From Candidatus Omnitrophota bacterium (GTDB lineage: Bacteria; Omnitrophota; Gorgyraeia; Gygaellales; Profunditerraquicolaceae), in NCBI GenBank assembly GCA_028716965.1, contig JAQUOV010000001.1:224284-276780 (forward strand): 52,497 nucleotides of DNA, given 5' to 3'. The notes beneath the pieces were generated by a model. It worked only from the letters and a program-made list of their open reading frames with translations. It made no database searches and had not been told where the DNA came from. Positions 25,401 through 37,400 of the stretch are shown piece after piece (the first letter of the stretch is position 1; each line of letters opens with the position of its first letter). Made by a program: the position numbers and the translations under genes.

Positions 25401-28400
25401 TGTATTTAAGGCTGCTGTCTTGGTAGCTACTGAAAAAGCCTGCGTAGTTTGTACGTATGGGGGGTTCTTAATATTAGCTATAGTAAGAGTTGTAGCAGTG
25501 GTTATTGCCGAGCCTAAGTTGACGGTTATAGTCTTAGTACTGTTATTCACCGAAAGAGTAGCGCCGGTATTACCCGTGATATTGCTTGGGCCTACCGCGC
25601 TTAAGTCATAATCCTCGTCAAATACGATTACTACCTTGCCTCCAGCTTCAACCGTATGCTGCGGTGTAAAGGCAAAGGCATAGCTGGTTACAGTATTTAC
25701 TTTTAAGCTACCGGGAGTGGCTGTGGGAGTTATTGTGCCCGGCACTATCACTAAACCATATGCTATTCCTCTATCCATAGCCCTGTCTGAATCATCCTGG
25801 GTCTCAATAAAAAATTGATCGGTGGTTTGTGCAGCCGGGTTCTTGATGCCGGAGATTACCAACGAAACAGCTTTACCGGCCGGAACTGCTGCCTCCGGAT
25901 CCATAGTTATGGTTGGCTGGCTTGCTACATACTTACAGGAATATAGATAAGCTGAAGGAATAGGATAAACCTTGCCTGTGCCGTCAGCAGGAGCCCAGCC
26001 TAATTTAGCTACCCCGTTTGATCCTGTCCCTTTCACATAATCAAACTGTATCGGGATTATGGATGAGAAACCGGTAAGGGTATAATTATTTTCCGTCAAA
26101 CTTTCACTGTTGTCCCAATCGGCAATACGCTGTGTGCCATTCAGGTATAGCCTGTATCCGTCATCTCTAGTGACATAAAAAATATGAGACCCTGATCCCT
26201 TATTCTTAACCCAACCCTGCCATTTTATACTAAGGGTAGTAGTCTCTGTCCCCACACCGTTAATTGAAACAACCCCGCTGCCCCAATCATGGTTAATATC
26301 CGTGTCTACGCCGGTGCCTTGCGAGGGTTCTGCCAAGGCGGTCCCATCATAATAATTAAACCTTAACCCGGGGTCCATTACGCCATCTATGTTGGATGCT
26401 GTTATCGCGTCCGCCTTTCCATAATATATATAAAAAGATGTTGTCCCGATATTCGGGACCTTTACCCATATTTTGGAATCCCCTCCGCTTGCCCAGGTTT
26501 CTATCCAGTAATTTAACGGATTCATTGCCGTGTCATAGAACCTTATATCCCCTCCGTCCGCCTTAGCGTGCGCATAGTCAAAATTAACGGCAGTCAAATC
26601 AACCTGCACCTGATAATCAGCTATTGTGGTCGCGGAGCTCAAATTGACTAACCGCCTGTACGCGTAAACCGACTGCGTGCCTTCATCTACGGCAGTAGCA
26701 AGGTTTACTACTAAACAGTTGTTCAATTTACTGACTATGCTGGTCCCGTCTGAAGGCAGGGAAACCGCCGCGGCCGTAATATTATAATCGGAGTCAAAAA
26801 CGATCTCCACATCGCCGTCAGCCGGTATGGGGCTTTGCACGGTAAAATCTATATTATAATTAGTTGTTGAGCGGGCAATATTAGAGACAGGCTGGATGGT
26901 GATACCGCTTATTGCTCCGGCGGTTATGGTAAAATTGACATCGGATATATCCCATACGCCGGGCTGCGAAGCGTCACTTACCCTGACCAACGCCTCTTCG
27001 TCGCTAACTCCGTTATTAGGGATGGTCCAGCTATAGGAGCCGTCATTAGGCGTAGAAGCAATAATCTCATCCCAGGTAGTACCGTTATCTACAGAATACT
27101 CCAATTTAACATTTGCCCCTTGCAGAGACACCGCATCCCAGGTTATGTCATGCGCAGTAGCTATTGCCCAACTCTCCCCTCCGTTAGGAGAGGTAAGCGT
27201 AAGGCCTTTAATCGTAAACTCTTCGGAATCATCATACACATCGGGATCGGCATAATTTATTACGCGCAGTTTTACCGAAGCCGAGCAGTCGCGCGGCACT
27301 GTCCACAGGTAAGATCCGGAGTTAGCCAGGTTATCCACAATATCATGCACATCCGAAACAAAGCCATCTTTGGAATACTGAAGCCTTACCTTATTAATTG
27401 TACCTACCGTATCCCAGTAAATATACTCATCGCTTCCTCCCTGCAGCTCCGTAAACTGGGGAAGATGGTCTGCTGACGGAAGCACCAATTTTCCCTGTAT
27501 CTTAAAAGGCGCGTCAGATACATCGGTGACCAGAGGGTCTACATTATGTTTGATCCGGACCTTTACATTTGAAGACGGCGCATCCGGTATTGAAAGCCAG
27601 GTAAAAGTACAATCCTTATTCAACACATAATCGTTTATAGGCGGAGTAACCCAGGTAGAACCACCATCAGTAGAATAATCAAGTGTTACAAAATCAGTAT
27701 CTTTACCTATATCATTGCCGTCAAACCTCCAGGTTATGCCATAAGAATCCGCGGTAGTAAGTACCTCCCCGCCGTTTGGCGTCTTTAGGATCACCCTTGG
27801 GTAATTAATGATGCTGAAATAATTATCGGAAGCGTCAGATATGGTGTTGCCGCCCAGCACGGTATTGCGGTCGGTTATATACACCTTTACGTATTGTGAA
27901 AGGTCAGCCGGATCCGTCGGAATGCTCCATAAATATTTATTTATCGGCACCTCTGCCGTAACTGCCGGGGTGCTTGGCGTAACGCTTACATACTTCCTTC
28001 TTTCAAAATGCGCCTGGATTTCAGCTAAAGGCAGGACCCGGTTGTGGATAGCTACTTCATCTATCCTTCCTTTAAATGTATCGCCGACCCTAAACGGCGC
28101 GCTGGTAGTATTTATTTCCGGGGATATACCCACGCTTCCCTGCATGGCGGCGTCTATGTATAAAGTTACCTGGCCTTCATTAGCGGCATCATAGGTACCG
28201 ACAATATAGTAAGCGGTACCGGCATTTAACGCCTGGTTGCCGGAGGCGGTATGAGGAGCGTTAGTGGCATCATATATAGTGAATTGCAGGTCGCCTTCGG
28301 CGGCTAGTTTAAGGGAATAACTGCTTGTTGCGCCTGTCTTCTGGAGTATAAACCCGTCGGTAGAAACATCCGTGGGGTAAATCCAGGCCTCCACGCTGAT

Positions 28401-31400
28401 CTTCTGCGGGTCGGCGATTATATTATCATCGAACAGCGCGTAATCATTGCCGTCAAAAACAAGGCATGAGCCTGTGCTGAATTTCACATTCTGCAGGGTG
28501 CTCCATCTTCCTTCATCGGAGGTGTGCCACGTGGCCCCTGATACCACCAGGTCCCTTCCGGAGCCGCTGGCATCATAAGCATAGAGCCCTTGCGCCTCAT
28601 CAAAATGCCAGTAAGCGGCGATATCCGCCCCTGCTAAGTCTTTTACAAAGGTATTATCAAAACTCATATTAACTGTTGAGTCCGGGTTACCGTAATACAT
28701 AAATATCTTCTTGGTTGAAGCGGCGGGTATCTGGGGGACCTTTACCCATATCTTTGTCTGGGTGGTATTTATGGTATTAGGCTCTATCCAGTATGAGCAG
28801 AGCTCATCTTCGTCGGCAAACATGATATCATAACCGTCAGGCCGCATTTTGCCTGCTGTAACTAAGGCGCTAGTATCCAGTGTAAACTTGACCTGGTAAT
28901 TCTCAAGGTCAAGAGAAGAAACAACGGTATTGTCAATGGTTACAGGCCGGGCATAAGTTGAGCCGGGGGTCAGGCCTGTGCCCGGCACAATCCCATCATA
29001 AATAGTATATCTGGTAGGGCTGGCTCCGGAGTCCCTTGAGTATTCAATTAAGAATTCATTGGAGACCAGGCCGTCCGGCGTCCAGCTGATATAATTCTGC
29101 TCCCCTTGTACAAATGCCTCAGCGTCATTTATGGAAGGAGCCCCGTTTGGAGAAGTAATTACAAGGGATGGATCCACAATAGTAAATACCGTGGATGTAT
29201 TTTCTATTTTCTTTGTGGTATCCCTGGCAGGAACAACAGATTCAATGACCCTGACCTTGGCCAGGCTGGTTAAACCGACATTAGGCACTCTCCACTTATA
29301 TGTGCCGGAGTTAGGCACGCCTGTAGCTATTACAGTAGTCGGCGTAGAGCCGTTAGTAGAATAATATAGATCAACTGTGCTGGATAAATTCCCGACCTTG
29401 GTCCAGATAATGTCATAATAAGCGCCTACCTTCCATACGGTTGCTCCGGAGGATAAAGGCGTAGTAATCGTCATAGCAGGCACAGGCACAATAGAAAAAT
29501 CGGCGTTTGACTCATCATTTACAAGGGGGGTACTGTTCGGATACGCCTTTATTCTCACCTGGTTACCCACATTATTCGGTACCGACCACGGGTATAAACC
29601 GGTCTTTGCGCGGCCGGTAGCAATAGTAGTATCGTAGCTTGAACCGGAGTTTATGGACATCTTAAGCACGATATCCGTAGTCCCGTCAGGAACGCCGCTT
29701 CCGGAGACCCATTTTATATTATGGATTATCTGTGTTGGGTCAGATGTGTTGCGCACCTCCCATAATTCTCCGCCGTTAGGCGATATTACTGTTATACCCG
29801 AAGCGCATATAGTAAATACGGCGTCAGATATATCGCTGATAGCCGGATCCTGTATGCTGGTTATCCTGATCTTTACATCCGCGGAAGGATCATTAGGCAC
29901 CCCTATCCAGGTTTCCGTGCCGTCATTGGGGGTGGAAGGCTTGATCACATTGACATCATTTACAAAATTATCTTTTGAATATTCAATGGTTACATCATGG
30001 CCACCGATTTGGCCGGCAATCTCCCAGGTTATCGTATATGTGTCCCCGATAGTCCAGATCTCTCCGCCGTTAGGGCTCCTTACCTCTATTGTCGCGCTGG
30101 GGATTATCTTAAAGGTATTGTCTGAATCATCTGTAACCGCCGTCCGGACAAGGTCTTTAATGCGGACTTTACATAAATCCGAAATCCCTTCTTCAGGCAC
30201 AACCCAGGCAAAGGTTCCGTCATTGAGCCCGTCAAAACTGGTGATATTTATCCAGTTCGTTCCACCGTCTTTAGAGTACTGCAGCGCAAGGCTGCCGCTA
30301 TGTATGGTACCTTCCGAACTCCAGGTAATATTGTTTGTTTCGTTCTTTACCCACAACTCTCCGCCGTTTGGCTTGACAATGGTTATCCTGGGATTAACTA
30401 TCTTGAATATTGAAGAAACCTTTGAAACCTGGGTGATCGTATCCCTTCCCGCGGGAGCGGAAACCTCTCTTACCCTGATAGTAACATTATCGCTTAGATC
30501 ATCCGGCACGGTCCAGGCATAAGAACAGGATAAATCCGTGTTGGGATTAAGCGGGGACGCCGGAGCGCCTGAAGCGATTGTATCAATAAGCACCGCTGAA
30601 CTGACAAATCCGTCTTTGGAATAATGCAGCTCAAACTGGCTGCCAAAATGCTGCGTATTTGTGGTCCAGGTAATATTATATGTAGCTCCAACCTTTAACT
30701 CTTCTGCCCCCAGCGGATAGGTAAAGGTGATTGCCGGAGACGGCACTAACGCGAATACCGCATCCGATGCATCATCCACCTGCGTATTGCCCGCGTCTGT
30801 CATGCGCACTTTAACATTATCCGAGGCGTTAGACAGGTTCGTGGGGATATTCCAGGTCAGGTCTCCGTCATCTGTCTGGCCCGAAGCGATCTCCGGGGTT
30901 ACCCAGGTAGAGCCATTATCAAGCGAATATTCAAATTTTAAAGTATCCGAGCCTAAAGTACCGCCTGAATTCCAGGTTATTGCGTGCTGCTTTCCTAACT
31001 CCCAAATCTCTCCGCCGTTAGGCGAGATAATCTCCGCGCCCATTAACCTGAATGAGGCGTTGGATTTATCGGTTACATTAGGGTATTCCACACTGGTAAT
31101 CCTTACCTTGGATAATAAACCCGGGTCATTGGGGAGCGTCCAGGAATAAGTCCCGCTGTTAGAGGCGGAGGCCACGATCTGTTTCCAGGTTGCTTCATTA
31201 TCAGGCGCATACTCTAACTTTACATGGCTTGCCCCTGCGTCTATGCCTTGGGATGTCCAGGTGATATTATGAGGTGTTCCTTCCAGCCATGATTCTCCGC
31301 CGTTAGGCGCGGTTATGTTCAGCCAGGCGTCGGTGTAGGTCAGTGTAACGCTGTTAACCGTAGGCGTATTCCTGCCGTCCGAATAAAGCATGGCCTTATA

Positions 31401-34400
31401 TTGCACCCATTGGTCGCCTGCGATATCGGCATTTAAGGCATTGATCGCAGCCGCTCCGGTTTTATCCGTATAGAATGTCTCTGATGCGCTTAAAGCCACG
31501 CCCAGATTATCCAATTCAGGGGTATAAGTACCGTTATCTGAATGCAGGTATGTCCTGAAATTCAATGCCCCTGTCGGGAACAGGGTTTGGAACCCTGCCA
31601 ACTGGGCGTTGATCTCTGCCCCTGTATTCGCCTGGGCGTATCCGGCTGTAACTAAATTCCAGCCTATCGGGATACTGTTATAAGCGGTTAAATTAGCCCA
31701 GATACTGCCCTGGCCCGTAGTCTGGTTATCCTGCCAATATGTTTCATATAAGGCCCCGGTTATCGGCTGGGTGGAATCGCTTGAGGTATGGCTTAATATA
31801 CATTTGTAATCCTTGCCGTCTGTGCCAATCACCTTGCTTATTGCCGTGGAATTATACCAGTACCAGTTCCAGGCATCAGGTGAAACCTGATGCCTTAAGC
31901 CGCTTCCGACAGGCACAGTTGATGTCTCGGTAACTGAAACCAGGTTATTGTCATAGAAGACTCCTCCCAAGGGCTGCATCGCCGGGTTATCCATATAATA
32001 CTCATTAAGCGAAAAAGTATTGGTAACCCCTTTGATAATTGCGCCCAGGTCAGGCACAACATCATATGTCATATCCAGAAATACCTTCCAATTATCAGTG
32101 CGCGTAGCATAATCCCTGCTGTTATGGCTGATAAAAGGCCTGAGATTGCTTTCTGTTGAATATATGGAGTCATATAGCAATGTCCAGTTTGCCGCATCAC
32201 TTTTCTTAAGATAATACCGCGCGCCCATTGCCTTTAACTCTATCTTGATGTCATACCAGGTATCTCTTAAATAAGTCCCGCAGCTCTTGTTATTTGCCCC
32301 GTCTTCATATATATATAATGAGCCGTTATTGAAATAAATACCGTGGACAAGGTTGCTGTAGGATAGCCCGGTTGTATCATTATCCTTCCAGCCGATCATT
32401 ACGTTGGTATTATATTGAGGATATATGGATGCCTGGAATGACCTTCCTGCTGTACGGGTATAGGCCGAGCCGTTCCATTTAATATAAGAATCCCAGGCAT
32501 CGCTGTTGTTGTACAAGGTAACATAACCCTGGTTTACAATCGGCGATTTATCCGCGGTTGCAGCACCCCCGGCAGTAAACCTCGCCTCATCCAGCCCTCC
32601 GTACATGCAAAGGTCATATGCGTTATAAATCTTAAAAGCAGGAGTAATAGAAGTTACATAATTTGACCTGCCGTAATAAATAGAGACTGTCCTTGGCCAG
32701 GTTGTTGTGTCAAGGCTTTGTATCTGCACATCAAAGCTTGCCTGCTTTTTGGCGTAATCAAAGTAATTCATATCAAAATTAAGGTATACTGGGTTACCCG
32801 ATGCTACGCCTTCATCATAGAAAAGGATGTCCCCTCCGTCGCTCCTGACATTGGCCCAGAAATCAGTCCAACTGGGGGTTATCTGGATGTTTACGCTCCT
32901 GTTTAGTACAGGAATGGGATTGGTGGCAAGCCCGGGGTTAAAACGCAGGTTGCTTACCGCCACATCCACCTTGTACTGCCATAAAGGCTGGAAAACATTC
33001 CCTACGCGGGACATCTGGGTCGGCACGCTGGTTGAGGCTTTAAGAGGAAAAAGAAAACTATCCGTGCTTGCGGAGCTGGCCCCGGAGTTGCCGTAATATA
33101 ACCAGTACGCCTTTTGTGTGTTGTTCTTTATAAAAGGCACCTTTACCAGGAAGCTTCCTTTCTTAATATCCTTGTCAAAGAAATCAATAAAATAATCCAA
33201 TACCGTGGTATTATCAGATGCCACTATCCTTACATCAGAGCCGTCACTATTTACATTAGCCCAGAAATCATCCCACCCATCCTCCATATCCACCCTTACC
33301 ACAGCCGGGTTGCTTTCATACGCTGTACCGGCAACCCAGGTAGAGCCCTGGCCCGTGGTTAAGTTATCCTCCCAATAAGTTGACCAATTCCCCCCTGAAG
33401 TCGGCCGGTCAGAAGTAGTGGACAAATGGCTTAACTTGCATTTATAATCCTTGCCGTCTGTGCCGATGACCATGCTGTTGCCCTGGTTGGCTCCTGAATC
33501 ATTTTTAAGCATAAGCGGCATTTTATACAGCCATCCTGGAAGAGCATAATCTGCGGAAACATGGCCGTAACTGTTAAAATCCTCTTCAAATTGCACAAAG
33601 AGGCTTGAGTTTGCCGCGGATACCGCGCTGCTGTTTCCATAATATAGGTATATTGTCTTGGTGGATGTTGCCGCAAGCGACGGCACCTGGGCCAGCACAA
33701 AACCCTTCTTATTGGCGTAATCCCATTGCGGGACATAATAACCTAAGACTGTTGAGTCATCCGCGTCAACCACGCGTATATCGCTTCCGTCGCTCTTTAC
33801 ATGCGCCCAGAACTCATGCCAACGGTTCAGGTCAATCCTTACAGTGCTGTTGGATTTTGTTGAGCCCGTGTTATTTATCGCTACGGCGATCTTTTTTTGC
33901 CATCCTGCGCTAACTAAGCTTGCGCATGTGGCATCTACTTCATTGCACCCGAATGCCACCTTGTATGTCCATTCGGGAGTTGCGCCTTCATACAAATAAG
34001 TAACTTCAGGATAAGACAGGGCCCTGTTATAAAATACTATGTCATCCAAATAGCCCTTCCAATAATAACTACTGTTAAAATAACGCCCGAAATCCCACTG
34101 CATAGTCCCTGTTTCGCGCGATGTGTAATCAAAACTGTTGTTGTTTGAATTTAATGCCCCATTAGTATACGTCCGCTGACCCAAAACATCCTGTACTACC
34201 GTATAATGCCTCCATATCTCATCTCTTTTAGTGTGATAGGACCAATTATACCCGTGGCTGCCATTTGCCGGGTCATACCAGTAATAATACATCCAGTTAT
34301 TCGGGTTCAGCCAGACAATCGGGTAGCTTGTTTGAGAACCAATGGCTGTCTGCCAGCTGTTCTGCGTTGAAGGCATTACATCTATTGTGCCCCAGAATGC

Positions 34401-37400
34401 TATTGTGTAGGTAGCACCTAAATCCGGCACAGTTGCCCTGACATAATCATCTACGCCGTCAAAATAAATCGCCGAGCCGTATTTGCCTGTGGCAGTCCAC
34501 TTCGGCATATTCTTTCCTATGGGGTACAAAGCTCCGGTATTTTCGTACCCGGAGGAATCCGCCGCCATAGTGCCTGCGCCTTCATTAAAGTTCCAGTATC
34601 CTACCAGCCCGGAAGTCGGCTTGCCCAGGCAATTGACATCGCTTGCGGATAAGGCATCCGCGCTGCCGTAAACTATATAAAAAGTCTTGATGGAATTAGC
34701 GTCAATACTGGGGAGCTTTACATTTATCTTGGCTACTTTATTCGGCTTGTCAAAGCTCGACAAATAATACTGCAGCTCCTGCGTACCGTCATGGAAACGC
34801 ATATCCGAACCGTCTGGTTTTATATTGTCCCAGAAATGCGTATTTGCCAGAGGCATCTGCACAGTTACTATGGTATTGGTTTGCGCTGCGCCTCCTGTAT
34901 TATCCAGGTAGAATGTCTGGCTATACGCGTAATCAGCCAGCTTCTTGAACAGTTTTACAGTGCTGCCGGTAAACTGTATCTCTGAATTCGCCACGTAATC
35001 AGCCTTATTGTTGAAATTAAACTGCTCTATATTTGTGCCTGCCGGCCCGTACCAGTTTGCTAACAGCAGCTCTGCCAGGGTTGAGCCGGTACGCATCTTA
35101 AAACGCACATCAGTCCCCACCTGCTGCTGGTCCGCCCATTCCAGCTTTACCAGCCTGTTGGTAAAGAATGTGGTATTGTAAGGTGAAGATATGACCTCCT
35201 GCACAAGGGGGTAAAACTCGGAAACTATATTCACATCCGATATCTTGGGAAGCTGTATAAGGTTGTCCGTGGAAAAACCTATCTTATACTGCACATATAT
35301 ATCCTGCGCGTTAATAGAGCTGGCAAGGCTTAAATCAGAGCCGTTTTGCAGGTCAGCGCATAAGTCCCAGCTAAGCGCATCCGACATATCCGGCTCATTC
35401 CCCGACCTGAAAGAAAGCTCTGCTGCCTGCGTATCATTAAATGTCCAGCTTACATTGCCCCATCCTGTATGGGCACCTGCCGGCTTTATATCCGATACAT
35501 AGCTGCCGTAGCAAAACGCGTAATACATTGCCAGCTCAAACCTGCCGTTTCCTTTTGTGGCATAATAATATTCGCCTCCGGGCCAGATCATGCTTCCCGG
35601 ATGGTCAACCCCGAATGAAGCAGGAGCTAATTCATCCCAGACGTCTGTCAACATATTGTATCTTATATAGGTATAAGACTCAAAAGACTCATACCAGCTT
35701 GAGCCATGCAGGACATACAGGTAATTTCCGAATCCCGGGTATATTAATTCGGAATGCGAATCAAGGATTTTAACCATACATGGATTTTTTGTTGTCCATT
35801 GGTCTGTTTTATAATTATAGGTATAAAAGTTAGGCGACCTGTTTCCTGATAAAGCATATAACAGGTCGCCTTTATCCGGATAAGTAAGCGCGGCTCCTCT
35901 TCCCACCGAAACCGGAAGGTCTGCCAAGCTATCCCATTCATTATTGCGTATATCATATCTCCAGAAAGCAGTTGCTCCGCCGCGCAAGGCATAAATATAC
36001 TTGTCATTATTCACATGTTCAATCGCGTTACCCCAGCCCCAGGCATAGGAAGGCGGTTCCAACAACGTCCATACGTCGGTTGCCACATTATACCTGTAAA
36101 ATTCGCTGCGGCCCTGGCCTCCGGTTACATAAATATTCACGCTTCCGTCATATTCTACCGCCCTCATGGAAGGATCTGCGTTAGGGAAATTAAACGGGCA
36201 TTTAGCCAGTGTTCCCCAAAGCTTGGCTCCGATATTAAAACGGTAAAAATCACCTGTTCCGCCGCAAAGATAGTATATATTGCCTTTATATCCGCAGATA
36301 ACACCTCCTGCGGCAAGGGAAACCGGCAGATATGCCGGGATATCATAGACATTCTCTGTCTTATGGTACCTGTAAAGGTAATCAAGCTGGGTTACATTAT
36401 ATATGTATATATAATTATTGCCCACGCTTGCCATTGCCGCGCCCTGGGCATTAATTGTTGTAGGATGCGGCAATAACTCCTCCCAGTTCAAGGTATCAAT
36501 ATTGTAGCGCAGGAACATGCGCTTTTCTTCGCCTGATGAAACATAAACATATTTATTCCCGTCATTAGGATAGTATATCACCGCTGCTTCATCGCAGACA
36601 TACCTGTTGCCCGAAGCGCTGCCTACACCAACAGGATTAATTGTTCCCCAGGTATCGTTTGCCGGATTATAGACGTAAGCAGTATCGGTAATTTCTGTTC
36701 TCAATTTATATACTTTATTATCATACGCGGAATAAGTCATGGAATTAGTGCCTACTAAAGCATGGCCGTCAGGAGAGTTTAATACCGAGGTCCAGTAATT
36801 ATAGCTTGGCTCAACAAAGAAAGTGTTAAATTGGGTTGAATTATAGCCGCCTTGCATAAAGATAACATCCCTGGGATTAGCATGGCCTGAAATGGTTATG
36901 CCGCATCCGCCTGCGATCTCTGAACCGACTGTTACCGGCACCAGGGAATCCGGGCACCTTGACCAGCGCTTATTGGCAATATCATACTTCCAAACATTCT
37001 TAGTGCTGTTTCCCTCCAAAACAAATATCGCGTTCTGGGAAGACATATATTGGGCTTTTGTGCCTGCTCCCAAATAAAAAGGAGCCCGGATAATATCCAT
37101 CCAGCGATTTGCGTGTTTGGAGCAATAATACCCTATGTTATTAGCCCAGGCAGCGCCCTGGCCTGTTGTGCGGGATGCCTGCCAGTATGTTTGATAATTG
37201 GCCCCGGTTACAGGGTAATTATCAGCGCTTGAAGTATGGCTTAAAATACAGTCATAATCCTTGCCGTCGCTGCCTACTACCTTTGACTGGTTCTTGTTTG
37301 TATCAAAGACCCAGATATTGCTGTTTTTATAATAATAGGCATCGCCCATCACCATATAAAGGTATCCATTATCATCCACCGCGATACTGCCGTTTCCATA

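Larger units (their letters stand above)
7240..26925 (-). repeat. Giant protein: 47 tandem Ig-like repeats of about 127 aa in a four-step order
   Basis: Forty-seven repeats were counted by eye. Each has the landmarks YTFNFT..H, G..(K/R)I.FD.DY.L, a hydrophobic pair of strands, (I/V)xNP, (F)x(I/V)xT and ID.G..xGI. Four variants can be told apart. Type 1 has (V)NPI or NAI and usually NPG.QT. Type 2 has HxVP.(N/G)G(Y/F)(V/I)KI with GYxL and LLL. Type 3 has HA(V/I)..GGKV, DVSGN.(G)STV and NPxYV(Q/K)TT. Type 4 has H(D/S)V..GGYLRIDFD, VVLN and NPxxxK(x)VTF. From repeat 5 to repeat 30 they run strictly 1-2-3-4 with a period near 508 aa (1.52 kb). There is a slip around repeats 32-35, then the order resumes. 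The conserved D.DY could bind calcium; that is inference. No Pfam name is certain. Confidence 0.85.

Noticed and set aside
7240..26925. Variable repeats considered as a diversity-generating retroelement target
   Set aside because: No reverse transcriptase or template repeat is in the window, and the variation is spread over the repeats, not confined to adenine sites.
29653..30522. Open frame of 289 codons on the plus strand
   Set aside because: It lies antisense inside the giant gene, has no ribosome site or recognisable domain, and the opposite strand codes well-conserved repeats.
37116..37292. The 59-codon insert considered as an intein
   Set aside because: It is far too short, with no splicing motifs (no N-terminal Cys/Ser block or C-terminal HN-Cys/Ser).
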